Below are positions 8,222-16,662 of a stretch of DNA of 64,000 nt, piece after piece; the first letter of the stretch is position 1, and every line of letters starts with the position of its first letter. A program made the position numbers and the translations under genes. The notes under the pieces were generated by a model, which was given only the letters and a program-made list of their open reading frames with translations, ran no database searches and was not told where the DNA came from. Where the stretch lies: assembly GCA_035455185.1 (NCBI GenBank), contig DATIFQ010000359.1:6272-70271 (forward strand). Direction: 5' to 3'. The DNA is from JAEHDI01 sp035455185 (GTDB taxonomy: Bacteria; Acidobacteriota; Terriglobia; Bryobacterales; Bryobacteraceae).

Positions 8222-9451
8222 CTAGCCGAGGAACACGATGTGCTCGTCGGGATAATCGAGCGCAAGCATCATGAGCATGTAGTCTTTCAGGTGGCGGGTC
8301 AGCAGGAAATTCTGTTTTACGTGCTGATGGCCGTTTTCCCCCAGCCACCGGCAGAGTTCCGGATCGCGCAATAGCTGGACCGTCCGTTGCGCCGCCCCTT
8401 CGGGCGAGTGGATCAGAAACCCGGTGATGCCGTTGATGATCTGCTGTTTGATGCCTCCGACCGCGCCACCAATCACCGGCTTCTTTTTCCAGAGCGCCTC
8501 GCTTACGGTCAGGCCAAAGCCTTCCCGGATCGATTTCTGCATCACGACGGTGGAAGCGCGGACAAGCGCGTTGATCTCCAGGTCGCTGAACGGAGGCAGC
8601 AGGAGAACATGGATGTCCGGATCCTCCCCGGCACGCTCCTGAACTTCCTGGAGCACCTGCGCACCCTCCGGGTCATCGGGGGCGCCTCCACCGGCCAGAA
8701 CCAACTGGCAATCGACCCGCTTCCTCGTCATGCGGTAGGCGGCAATCACGCCAAGGGGATCCTTGAGGCGATCAAACCGGGAAATCTGCGTCACGATCGG
8801 ACGATCCGGATCGAGACCGAACTTCGCGAGCACCGTGTCGATGCAGCCCGGCTCGAGATCGCGGTTCTTGTCGCTCAGCGGGTCGATCGATGGCGCGACC
8901 ATGTACTGCGGGATCGGCAACTCCTGTGCGAAATCGGGCATCGAGAAAATCGCCGCGTTGTATTGCTCGACGTAAGGTCGCAGGAAAGCCCAAACCTCGG
9001 GATTCGGCGCCGAGACGTCAATGTGGCAGCGCCACGTCCACTTGCGACCGATTTCCGGCTTGCGAAGAATGAGTCCGGCGGGTTGCGGGTCGTGAATCAG
9101 CACGACATCTCCGGTGAACTCCATCTCGCGCAGGTTTACCTCCGTGTTCGCGCGAAAAACCTCGAACATTCGGTTCGTGACTTCCTGCGGGTCTCCGTGC
9201 AGGGCATTATGGAAAGCCTTCGTCACTTCGAAGAATTCCTGGTCGCCCTTGATCACGTCCCAGCGAGCGTCGACACCGACTTCGCGCAATAGCGGTACCA
9301 GCCTCGTTAGAATCTCGGCAACACCTCCACCCACCGGCGTCGAGTTGATGTTTTGAAGGCAGCGGCCCCGTACACGGTCCGCTACAACCTGGATCTCCTC
9401 GATGACTTCCGGACCAACAATCTCCTCGTAGTCTTTCAGCTTGCGAGCCAT
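8222..9451 (-). CDS. treT: Trehalose synthase, GT4 family (TreT)
   Basis: A 409-residue GT-B glycosyltransferase resembling trehalose glycosyltransferring synthase, which joins NDP-glucose and glucose to make trehalose (reversibly). Visible features are the NSTPVGGGVAEIL segment of the N-terminal acceptor domain, IHDPQP, the SRFDRLKDP donor-domain segment and the SIREGFGLTVSEA retaining-GT motif with both glutamates. It is the last gene of a minus-strand operon after otsA, otsB and a DUF5752 gene, the intergenic distance to DUF5752 being one base. Its presence next to OtsA-OtsB gives the cell two trehalose routes in one transcript. Cytoplasmic. Confidence 0.88.
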   Translation of the reverse strand: MARKLKDYEEIVGPEVIEEIQVVADRVRGRCLQNINSTPVGGGVAEILTRLVPLLREVGVDARWDVIKGDQEFFEVTKAFHNALHGDPQEVTNRMFEVFRANTEVNLREMEFTGDVVLIHDPQPAGLILRKPEIGRKWTWRCHIDVSAPNPEVWAFLRPYVEQYNAAIFSMPDFAQELPIPQYMVAPSIDPLSDKNRDLEPGCIDTVLAKFGLDPDRPIVTQISRFDRLKDPLGVIAAYRMTRKRVDCQLVLAGGGAPDDPEGAQVLQEVQERAGEDPDIHVLLLPPFSDLEINALVRASTVVMQKSIREGFGLTVSEALWKKKPVIGGAVGGIKQQIINGITGFLIHSPEGAAQRTVQLLRDPELCRWLGENGHQHVKQNFLLTRHLKDYMLMMLALDYPDEHIVFLG

Positions 9452-9452
9452 G

Positions 9453-10097
9453 TTACGCTACTTCGTGCCGGCTGCCGCAGCGGATCATCTCGTCGCGGAG
9501 TTCGTCCAGCGTCATGCCGTAGGGATCGAGCTGGTCGATCTCCCGGGCCAGTGCCTCCTGACCGCGGTAGCACAACCACTGTGAGAAATCGTTCGTCGGT
9601 TCGCCAAGGCGGAGACGTGCCTGGAAAAAGTGGAAGAACAGAGACACGTTTGAGACACGCCGCAAGGTCGAGAAAAACTCGGGAACATCGTCCGCCACCA
9701 GACCTGTGGGCATGACAAAGCTCTGCGACTCGCAGAAGTGGAATTCCTCACCTGGGCGGCACGAACGGGTGTCACCGGCATCCGCGCGCAGCTGGCTTTC
9801 GATGCGAGCGAGCAGTTCCTCCCGAATCTGTCGGACGGTCGTACAGGCGAGCAGATCGACGGCCGTCAGTTCCTCGGACAGCCGCCTGTACTGGAGCGCA
9901 TCTCCGACCCAGTTCGCGAACTCGTTATGGTAGACAGGCTTCTCAAAATGATGCGAGAGGAACTGGTGATGCGTATGGTAGAAAACCGAGGCACCTGACA
10001 CATCGCTCAGGTGGTGCGCCAGTTCGTCGAGGGTTCTCGCCCTGCGGCTGGTGAGCCGCACCAGGCGGCGTTCGGTGTAAAACGTGAATGGGGACAT
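9453..10097 (-). CDS. DUF5752 family protein
   Basis: A 214-residue protein matching my memory of DUF5752: an N-terminal FTFYTERRLVRLTSRRA segment, YHTHHQFLSHHF and NEFANWVGDAL in the first half, and a related arrangement (FFHFFQARLRLGEPTNDFSQWL) in the second, suggesting an internal duplication. Its biochemical role is unknown to me; the family is typically found beside trehalose synthase genes, as here. An upstream TTG/ATG at 10127 would add ten residues and overlap otsB by 25 bp; ATG 10097 is preferred because it matches the family N-terminus and lies just after the otsB stop at 10103. Probably cytoplasmic. Confidence 0.7.
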   Translation of the reverse strand: MSPFTFYTERRLVRLTSRRARTLDELAHHLSDVSGASVFYHTHHQFLSHHFEKPVYHNEFANWVGDALQYRRLSEELTAVDLLACTTVRQIREELLARIESQLRADAGDTRSCRPGEEFHFCESQSFVMPTGLVADDVPEFFSTLRRVSNVSLFFHFFQARLRLGEPTNDFSQWLCYRGQEALAREIDQLDPYGMTLDELRDEMIRCGSRHEVA

Positions 10098-10102
10098 TTC
10101 GT

Positions 10103-10921
10103 TCACTGACAGGTCTCCCCGATCCATTTAAGAAATTGTCCGACGTCATCCGGCCCGGCGACATAGTACGCCGCGGCGGTCCCTAGCGGGTCGCCCACTT
10201 TCACGGTCACCCCGCCGGGAAGCGCCGCAAACGCATCTTCGTCGGTTTGGTCATCCCCGGCGCAGATCGGCAACACCGTCTCCCCGTCTGCCAGCCGCGA
10301 GCATAGCCACAAAGCCGCCGAACCCTTGTTCCAGTCGACCGCGGGGCGCACCTCACAGATCATCTTTCCCATCCGGAGGGCGAGGCCACGATCGCGCCGG
10401 ACGACCTCGTCCCAGACGGCCTCAATCACTCGATTTTGCGACTCAGGAGCGTTCCGGTAATGGACAGCGGCGGTAAGTCCCTTGTCCTCCACTTCAACGC
10501 CCGGCACTCCCCGGAGTCGCCTTGAAAGAGACATACAGGCCCCCGCGATCAACGGACGGAGCCGTTCGGCTTCGGGCTGGACGAATCGGAAACCCGGGCC
10601 TTCGATTTCGAGCCCGTGATTGCCCGCATAGGTCAGGCCCGGGATGCCGACGCGTGTTCGAACGTCATCCAAAGCCCGGCCACTGATTACCGCCGGCAGA
10701 GTGCTCCGGGATCCCACCAGAGATACGAGCAAATCCCGAACTGGCAGCGGAAGGCGGGCAGCCGATGGATCCGCGACAATCGGCGCCAACGTTCCATCGA
10801 AATCGAGCAGCAGTAGAAGGCGCCCGGAATTCTGGATGCGTGCACGGATTTCGTCAATACGCTCCCAGAGAGGGTGCGCCACGTCAGGCTTAGTGGACGG
10901 CGGCTTCAAAGTGGCTAACAT
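10103..10921 (-). CDS. otsB: Trehalose-6-phosphate phosphatase (OtsB)
   Basis: A 272-residue HAD-superfamily phosphatase that dephosphorylates trehalose 6-phosphate to trehalose. HAD motif I is DFDGT (D40 nucleophile, D42 acid/base), motif II is near SGR (80-82), motif III includes K199 (DWNKG), and motif IV is GDDQTDED (222-229), all as in OtsB. The length is normal. Its start overlaps the otsA 3' end by 32 bp, so the two are translationally coupled and presumably made in stoichiometric amounts. Cytoplasmic. Confidence 0.93.
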   Translation of the reverse strand: MLATLKPPSTKPDVAHPLWERIDEIRARIQNSGRLLLLLDFDGTLAPIVADPSAARLPLPVRDLLVSLVGSRSTLPAVISGRALDDVRTRVGIPGLTYAGNHGLEIEGPGFRFVQPEAERLRPLIAGACMSLSRRLRGVPGVEVEDKGLTAAVHYRNAPESQNRVIEAVWDEVVRRDRGLALRMGKMICEVRPAVDWNKGSAALWLCSRLADGETVLPICAGDDQTDEDAFAALPGGVTVKVGDPLGTAAAYYVAGPDDVGQFLKWIGETCQ

Positions 10922-12407
10922 CGGCGTTCTCCGGAAAATCGAACTTCAGAATGGTGGAGAGGATCTTTCCCGCCCACCGGTAGATGTTATTCTCGGAAAC
11001 AACGCCTCGCAGCCGCTGCATGCGCCTCCGTCGCTCCTCAGTCGGCATCTCAAGGGCCTGGCGGACGGCTTCCGCCATCTCTTCCTGAGAGAACGGGTTG
11101 ACGAGCAGAGCGTCGGTGAGCTCGTACGCCGCACCCGCGAACCGGCTCAAAATCAGCACGCCGTCGTCATCGTTGCGGCTTGCGACGAACTCCTTCGCCA
11201 CCAGGTTCATCCCGTCGTGGAGTGAACTCACAAAACAGAACCGCGCGAGTCGGTGCAACGCCATCATCCGCACGGAACCCACGTGCCTGGAGAGTAGGAT
11301 GACAGGACGCCACGAGTCCGTGCTCCATTTCCGGTTGATCTCGTCGGCCAGCGCTTCGATCTCGTAGCCCAGGGACCGGTAACGCCCGATGTCGACGCGG
11401 CTGGGAACACCGACTTGAATGAACACCAGCTTACCTCGGTACTCCGGATATTCGTCCAGCAGACGATCGATTGCCTGGAGCCGGTCGGGAATCCCCTTGG
11501 TGTAATCGATCCGATCGAGCCCGATGCCAACAAGTTCGTCGCCCAGTCCCAGTTCCTGGCGCCAGCGTTCCATCTCCGACTCAACCTGTTCCGAAGAAGC
11601 GGAGGCGGAATGCGACTCGAAATCGACGCTGATCGGGAACGGCCGCACCGCCGTAGTCCGTTCTCTGCGAGTAATTTCGTACAGTTCCGGGTCGATTCGG
11701 GCTTCCAGCGTTCGGTCTACAGTGTCGAGGAAGTTCTGGCAATGGTACCGGATGTGGAAGCCCAACAGGTCATTCCCCAACAACCCGTCGAGCAGTTCCT
11801 CACCCCAAGGGAAAGCCCGGAAGACCTCGCGGTTTGGCCATGGTATATGCCAGAACTGCGCCACAAACAGATTCGGCAAGCCGGAGTCTTTGAGCATCCG
11901 GGGGAGAAGGCCGAAGTGGTAGTCCTGGATGAACACGAAGGTGGGACGATCTCCGATCTCGTCCAGCACCGCGCGGGCAAAGATTTCGTTCACCTCGCGG
12001 TAAGCGCGCCAGTCTTCCGGACGGAACACCGGACGCGTGAATGCAATATGACAGAGCGGCCAGAGTCCCTCGTTGGAGAGACCGTAATAGTAGCGGTTCT
12101 CCTGCTCCTTCGTGAGCCAGACGCGCCTCAGCGTGTACTTCTGAGAATTTCCCGGAGGTACCGCTACGTGGTTGTTCGCATCTACGGTCCTTCGATCTGC
12201 ATTTCCTGCTCCGTGTGCGATCCAGACACCGCCGGCAGCGCGCATGATCGGATCCAGGGCCGCCGTCATCCCGCTGGCCGGCTGAATACACTCGATCTCC
12301 CGGCCGGAAAGACGGTGAAGATATGGCTCACGGTTGGAAACGACAACAAACTGAAGGCCTTGCAGCCGCAAGGCAATCAGCTCATGTAAGTCTTGTTTAG
12401 TCCACAC
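10890..12407 (-). CDS. otsA: Trehalose-6-phosphate synthase (OtsA), GT20
   Basis: A 505-residue GT20 enzyme that transfers glucose from an NDP-glucose donor to glucose 6-phosphate. Substrate-binding residues known from E. coli OtsA are recognisable: R26 (SNREP), W62 (GGVWIAHG), D162 (DYHFGLLP), H187 (FWHIPWPN), R299 and K304 (LDRIDYTKGI), D398 and E406 (HDGMNLVAKEF). The start is GTG 12407, preceded by GGAGCG at about five bases. It is the first gene of the otsA-otsB-DUF5752-treT operon, likely for osmotic, desiccation or heat protection. The 141-bp upstream gap (12408-12548) presumably holds its promoter, but I see no convincing one. Confidence 0.93.
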   Translation of the reverse strand: MWTKQDLHELIALRLQGLQFVVVSNREPYLHRLSGREIECIQPASGMTAALDPIMRAAGGVWIAHGAGNADRRTVDANNHVAVPPGNSQKYTLRRVWLTKEQENRYYYGLSNEGLWPLCHIAFTRPVFRPEDWRAYREVNEIFARAVLDEIGDRPTFVFIQDYHFGLLPRMLKDSGLPNLFVAQFWHIPWPNREVFRAFPWGEELLDGLLGNDLLGFHIRYHCQNFLDTVDRTLEARIDPELYEITRRERTTAVRPFPISVDFESHSASASSEQVESEMERWRQELGLGDELVGIGLDRIDYTKGIPDRLQAIDRLLDEYPEYRGKLVFIQVGVPSRVDIGRYRSLGYEIEALADEINRKWSTDSWRPVILLSRHVGSVRMMALHRLARFCFVSSLHDGMNLVAKEFVASRNDDDGVLILSRFAGAAYELTDALLVNPFSQEEMAEAVRQALEMPTEERRRRMQRLRGVVSENNIYRWAGKILSTILKFDFPENADVSHFEAAVH

Positions 12408-12548
12408 TATCGCTCCACTTGCCAGAGGGCTCTTTTCTATTTTTGAGGATGACCGGACAGGAGAACCATCCCCTGATCGGTGTAGTTGAAGCCTGGAAAC
12501 AGGGTACGAGAGAAACCTAAGTCTCCTGATGTGAGGAAATCTGAGCTA

Positions 12549-13328
12549 TTACCGCATTGGGCTGCGCTCAGTGGACTTTCGAGCGATCACTTCAAAGCTG
12601 CTCGCGAAACGTCGAAACAGAGGAATTCGAAGAAACACTTCGTCAATCGCCCGCACCACCCGGTAGCCAGAACGCCATCCCGGCAGCAGTCCGCCGAGGG
12701 GGGTTGACAGCATGTCGTAGTACTCATGCCGCGCATCGAGACCTGCTTGACGGAACAAGTCGGCAGTCGGTGATGGCGGCAACTCCCGCTCATCCGGCGT
12801 TTGATACTTCCGCATTAGATGGGGAACAAGCAGCTTGCCAAGCGCGCCAGACAGCCGGTAGCGATTTGGATCGAGCGAATAGAACCAGCCGCCCGGACGG
12901 AGGCGTCCGGCAATCGTCCTCGCCGTCCCGGGAAGGCTCTCATCCGGAAGGTGGTGCAGGAAGAAGATCGCGTAGATAAAATCGAACTCACCCTCCACAT
13001 CGTCAATCGTGCCGTGGAGGAACCGCGCGTTCGTGAGGCCTGCAGTTGCGGCATCGGCTTGCGCCTGACGGATTCCCGCGGGCGACAAATCCACACCGAT
13101 CAATTCGCCGACGTGCGGAGCCAGCAGAAGTTCCGTGTCTCCGATCCCGCACCCGAGGCTCAGCACGCGCGATTCAAGTCCAACCGGACACATCGACAGC
13201 ATGCGCCCAACGAGGTGGGCCCGGAGTTCACGAACTGCCGCTTTGCTGAAGTGCTTCTGAGCAAAACCGGAATACAGCCGCTCGTGATACTCGACTTCGC
13301 GTTGCAGAACGTCTCGCGGCACATTCAT
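12549..13328 (-). CDS. Class I SAM-dependent methyltransferase
   Basis: A 259-residue methyltransferase with the Rossmann SAM-binding motif VLSLGCGIGDTELLL (near residues 68-82), the acidic motif LIGVDLSP, and the post-motif LRPGGWFYSLDPN. The fold is of Methyltransf_11/25 type. The acceptor is unknown. It is the third gene of a minus-strand set (SPASM radical SAM protein, polytopic membrane protein, this gene), which suggests modification of a lipid or glycan, but that is only contextual. It starts 18 bp after the stop of the membrane protein gene. The C-terminal 60 residues contain hydrophobic, aromatic stretches that may bind a membrane lipid substrate. Confidence 0.8.
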   Translation of the reverse strand: MNVPRDVLQREVEYHERLYSGFAQKHFSKAAVRELRAHLVGRMLSMCPVGLESRVLSLGCGIGDTELLLAPHVGELIGVDLSPAGIRQAQADAATAGLTNARFLHGTIDDVEGEFDFIYAIFFLHHLPDESLPGTARTIAGRLRPGGWFYSLDPNRYRLSGALGKLLVPHLMRKYQTPDERELPPSPTADLFRQAGLDARHEYYDMLSTPLGGLLPGWRSGYRVVRAIDEVFLRIPLFRRFASSFEVIARKSTERSPMR

Positions 13329-13346
13329 CGGATTGGTCGTCCAATT

Positions 13347-14693
13347 TTATCCGGAACGCAGGCGATCAAGGATATCGACAATCGGGCCGAGCCTGGGCCC
13401 TGCCTTCACGCTACGAGAAATCGGGTTGTCAGTCCAATCCCATAACCGGCTGGGCCGCTCTCCGATGTTCACTGGCTTCTCGTCCCACATGGACGCTGAG
13501 TAGCAGAAGGCTCCTACTGCCTGCACGAAGATGGAGAAGGTCAGCAGAACCACAAACACCGCCCGCAGGGTACGCGAACGAAAGATCGTCTCCGTCGCCG
13601 GCGCCATTAGGACCACGAACGCCGGCAGCGCGTCGGAGAGCAGCCTGGGACCGTAGCAGTGACCGCCCCACCAGACACGCCATGTTGCGATCAGAACAAC
13701 CTGGGACACAGCAAACACCAGCGCCGCCAGATAAACGGGTTGAGCGGGCCATTTCCGTCGCCTGAACAAAAAGAACACGCCGGCCACAAAGAACAGTAGG
13801 ACAGGGGAGTACACGAAGAGGCCCCTTGCGGGACTGAAGAGCACGCCGGCGAGCCCGCGCCAAAGATTCCCGTCAAAGGACAGAGCAGGTGCGCCCTGAA
13901 CGGCACCGAACACGCCGACGTTATAGGCGACCGTGACCACACCAGCCAAGACCGGAAACAGCCAGAAGGCCGCCATTAACCTGACCCGGCGCGACGAGGC
14001 AAGCAGCCCGGTGAATGCGGCGGCAACGAACAGAATGTTCGTGGGCCGGATGGCGGCGCTCAGACCGGCGAACAGTCCCGTCAGCAACGCAGCCTGTCGG
14101 TCGTCCGCACACTCACGGAGTCTGTCCAAGAAAAACAGCGCCAGGATGATCGCGACCTGGCTGCCGCCGTGTTGCCACAGGGCCTGGCTGGAGATTGTCC
14201 AGGTAGCAGTACCGAAACCGTAGAGAATCGCGAGCCAGCGGGCTCGCTTTTCGTCAGCCAGCCTGACTGCCAGGAGGTAAAAAAGCGCGACAGAGCCGGC
14301 GGCAATCAGCGACGCGGTGAGCTTCTCCAGCACCCCAGCGAGAACCATGACCTGCGCCGGACTCCAGCCGGCGGCCGTCACATATACCGCCGCGGGGACG
14401 TAAAGCGGAGTGAGCAATATCGGCAGTGCAATCGGGTACTCCGAGTACGCGTGCCCGCTCACAATCGGCAGGGCGCGCAAATGTTGAGGTACGTGCTCGC
14501 GGACCGCCGGATAAAAGAAGTCCAGGTTGACTGTGCGGTCGAGCAATATTGAAAACGGCAACAGCGAAGCGGGGAGCGTGTCGCCCGAGGCGATGCGCTG
14601 GAAGTTCAGATTATAGACAACGAGCGAGCAGGCAAAAAGCAGCAGCGTAAATCGCGCCGGCCGATGCCCGGTGTCATCGGATGCCTGTTTCAA
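13347..14693 (-). CDS. Polytopic membrane protein, glycosyltransferase-like
   Basis: About 448 residues with some ten predicted membrane helices. An early acidic loop (SILLDRTVNLDFFYPAV) after the first helix and a periplasmic YSEYPIALPILLTPLY segment recall GT-C type lipid-linked sugar transferases, but I do not recognise a named family. The catalytic acidic residue of GT-C enzymes could be in that first loop. The open frame extends to GTG 14795, but this would overlap the upstream gene by 122 bp; TTG 14693 removes most of the overlap and begins shortly before the first hydrophobic segment, so it is the chosen start, with low certainty. The C-terminus is soluble. Confidence 0.65.
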   Translation of the reverse strand: MKQASDDTGHRPARFTLLLFACSLVVYNLNFQRIASGDTLPASLLPFSILLDRTVNLDFFYPAVREHVPQHLRALPIVSGHAYSEYPIALPILLTPLYVPAAVYVTAAGWSPAQVMVLAGVLEKLTASLIAAGSVALFYLLAVRLADEKRARWLAILYGFGTATWTISSQALWQHGGSQVAIILALFFLDRLRECADDRQAALLTGLFAGLSAAIRPTNILFVAAAFTGLLASSRRVRLMAAFWLFPVLAGVVTVAYNVGVFGAVQGAPALSFDGNLWRGLAGVLFSPARGLFVYSPVLLFFVAGVFFLFRRRKWPAQPVYLAALVFAVSQVVLIATWRVWWGGHCYGPRLLSDALPAFVVLMAPATETIFRSRTLRAVFVVLLTFSIFVQAVGAFCYSASMWDEKPVNIGERPSRLWDWTDNPISRSVKAGPRLGPIVDILDRLRSG

Positions 14694-15720
14694 TATGGAC
14701 CAGTTCCGATTCCCGTGATTCGCTCTCCGTGGCGGGCGTAGCCGCGATCGTCTGGGGCGCGCGCCAGAAGTCCATATATGATACCTGGTGCACACAGGAC
14801 ACGGTGCAGAAGGGAGCGCACGGTTTCTCGGTGAGGAACTCCCGGCGGATGTCGTCCTTCGTGTACTCAGCCAGCGGTTTCGCCGGATAGCCGCGCTGCT
14901 GGGAGCAATAGTGGACGAGGCCGTCCTCGCACACGTACAGGTAGCGCGAGCCGGCGCGGCATCGCCAGTTGCTCGGACGGCCGTTCGCGATGTTGTTCTG
15001 GAAGTAATTGATCTGCGAGTAGCTGGATTTTTCCAGCCCTTTCATCGCGAGGAACACTTCACGCTCCTGGTCGCCGAGCGGCCTGAGCTGCCCCGAGCCG
15101 TCGTGGATGATGCCGACCGTCGAAGTGAAGCCCAGTTCGACCGCACGCCGTCCAACGGTAAGTGCGTCCTGGGGATTGCGGATGCCACCCCCGACCACGG
15201 AGTTGATGTTGACGTGAAATTCGGCGTGCCCGGCAAGAAGCTGAAGTTTCTTGTCCAATACCTTGAGGCTCTTCTTCGAGACGTCGTCGGGTGTCACGTT
15301 GTCGATGCTGATCTGAAGATGATCGAGCCCCGCCCGGTTCAGCCGGTGAATTCGCGCCGCTGTCAGCAGGTAGCCGTTCGTGATCAGGCCGGCGATGATC
15401 CCCCGGCGGTGGATGTGGGCGATGATCTCGTCAAGGTCGGGGTGCAACAACGGTTCTCCACCGCTCAGCGTTATGACCGTCGTGCCAAGTTCGCGCAGGC
15501 GATCTACGCGCTGAAGCATCGTCTCGGTTGGCAGCGGCTTCGACACGTCATCGTACTCGTTGCAATAGGCACACGAAAGGTTGCAGCGGCGGATCGGGAT
15601 GAGATGCGCCAGGACCGGATGGTCGGTAGACACCAGTCCCTTGAAAATCATTTGCAGTTCTCGCGCTCTCCGGCCTGCCGCACGCAGACGGCGCTTCAAG
15701 CGTAGGGCCTTATCAGGCAT
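14674..15720 (-). CDS. Radical SAM/SPASM protein
   Basis: A 348-residue radical SAM enzyme with CxxxCxxC at C46, C50, C53 (CNLSCAYC), the SGGEPLLHPDL motif, the ITNGYLL strand and a C-terminal cysteine-rich region (CRAGSRYLYVC, YCSQQ, CAPFCTVSCVHQ) expected to ligate auxiliary Fe-S clusters. SPASM enzymes modify peptides or small molecules. The N-terminus is very basic (KRRLRAAGRRAR), possibly associating with membrane or a polyanion. It heads the operon continuing into the membrane protein and methyltransferase genes. The 95 bp upstream contains TGTAAT on the minus strand about 20 bases before the start, a possible -10 box. Substrate unknown. Confidence 0.8.
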   Translation of the reverse strand: MPDKALRLKRRLRAAGRRARELQMIFKGLVSTDHPVLAHLIPIRRCNLSCAYCNEYDDVSKPLPTETMLQRVDRLRELGTTVITLSGGEPLLHPDLDEIIAHIHRRGIIAGLITNGYLLTAARIHRLNRAGLDHLQISIDNVTPDDVSKKSLKVLDKKLQLLAGHAEFHVNINSVVGGGIRNPQDALTVGRRAVELGFTSTVGIIHDGSGQLRPLGDQEREVFLAMKGLEKSSYSQINYFQNNIANGRPSNWRCRAGSRYLYVCEDGLVHYCSQQRGYPAKPLAEYTKDDIRREFLTEKPCAPFCTVSCVHQVSYMDFWRAPQTIAATPATESESRESELVHIETGIR

Positions 15721-15815
15721 AGAGTTACAGGGCTTTCTCTATTACAGCACAGGGTTGCCCCGGAGGCCAAAGCTACCCTGTTTCCGGTCTGTTTTCCCGC
15801 CCGAACGGTGAAAAA

Positions 15816-16628
15816 TCAGGGTTTCTTGGCAGCCTCCGGCGCCGGAGGGGTGGGAGGAGCCGGAGGCGTGGGCTTTACCTCCTCACCGTACTTGATCTGC
15901 ACCTCGCTCTTGAACTGCTTGTAGTCCTCGTAGCGGACGGTCATCCGGATGGGCACGCGCATCCCGCTCTCGAACTGCAACACGTCGTTGGAGATCGTGT
16001 ACGTCGGAAACCAGTACTTGCCGTCAATTTGCTCGCGGTAGGTTTCGAATTTCGGAAACTGGTTGTCGGATCCCCGTTTCAGGAGCCCGACGCCCCGCCC
16101 ATACGTTTTCACAATCTGGAGGTCACGGTCATCCACCCAGATCTGGCCGGAGAAGTACCGCTGTCCCTGCTCCATCTTTTTCGGTTTCACCGCAAAGAGA
16201 TAGCAGGGAATCTCGTCGGCCATCTGCTTGCCCAAGTAGCGAATGTCGTACTTTGGCAGTTCCTTGGTAGTCAGCACAAACGGCTGGACATTCCGCAAAT
16301 CCTGCTCATCTTCCGGGGTCAATAGCAGATTCTGGAGAGTGGAAACAGGCGCGCGGACCACCCGTTCGGTCCGCTTGCCGTCGGACGAGAAGATGATGTC
16401 CGACACCATCTCATGCCGCCCGCGGACCCTGCCCGAATCGTCGAGCTCTTGAATCCGAGCCGTCTGGCGGTACGTGTAGTTCTCGCGCGCGAGCGCGAAT
16501 TCCGCCTCCTTGGCGGCAAACTTGTTGATGATTTCGTCCGTCTCCGCCGGAGTGAGCTCCTCTTTGCCGGCCCTCACAGCGGTAAACGCCATTGCAGTGA
16601 TCAGAAACAGCCGTAATGCGCGCAGCAT
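15816..16628 (-). CDS. Secreted LolA-like outer-membrane lipoprotein-sorting family protein
   Basis: A 270-residue protein with a signal peptide at 1-20, a mixed alpha/beta body (ENYTYRQTARIQELD, WVDDRDLQIVKTYG, YWFPTYTISNDVL) typical of the LolA/LolB-like periplasmic fold, and a low-complexity Pro/Ala tail (TPPAPPTPPAPEAAKKP). Such proteins are abundant in Acidobacteriota and usually annotated as outer-membrane lipoprotein-sorting proteins; the actual ligand is unknown. The start ATG 16628 has a good Shine-Dalgarno run (AGGAGAGGGG) a few bases upstream. It is separated from the acyl-CoA dehydrogenase gene by 34 bp in the same orientation and may share its transcript. Confidence 0.7.
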   Translation of the reverse strand: MLRALRLFLITAMAFTAVRAGKEELTPAETDEIINKFAAKEAEFALARENYTYRQTARIQELDDSGRVRGRHEMVSDIIFSSDGKRTERVVRAPVSTLQNLLLTPEDEQDLRNVQPFVLTTKELPKYDIRYLGKQMADEIPCYLFAVKPKKMEQGQRYFSGQIWVDDRDLQIVKTYGRGVGLLKRGSDNQFPKFETYREQIDGKYWFPTYTISNDVLQFESGMRVPIRMTVRYEDYKQFKSEVQIKYGEEVKPTPPAPPTPPAPEAAKKP

Positions 16629-16662
16629 ACCCCTCTCCTCTTGTGCGACGAACGAGCAGCCA

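Noticed and set aside
8387..9292. A 301-codon open frame on the plus strand opposite treT
   Set aside because: It is the GC-driven mirror of the treT frame; the protein is compositionally odd and has no recognisable domain, while treT on the other strand is intact. Similar mirrors at 11415-12389 and 14788-15705 were dropped for the same reason.
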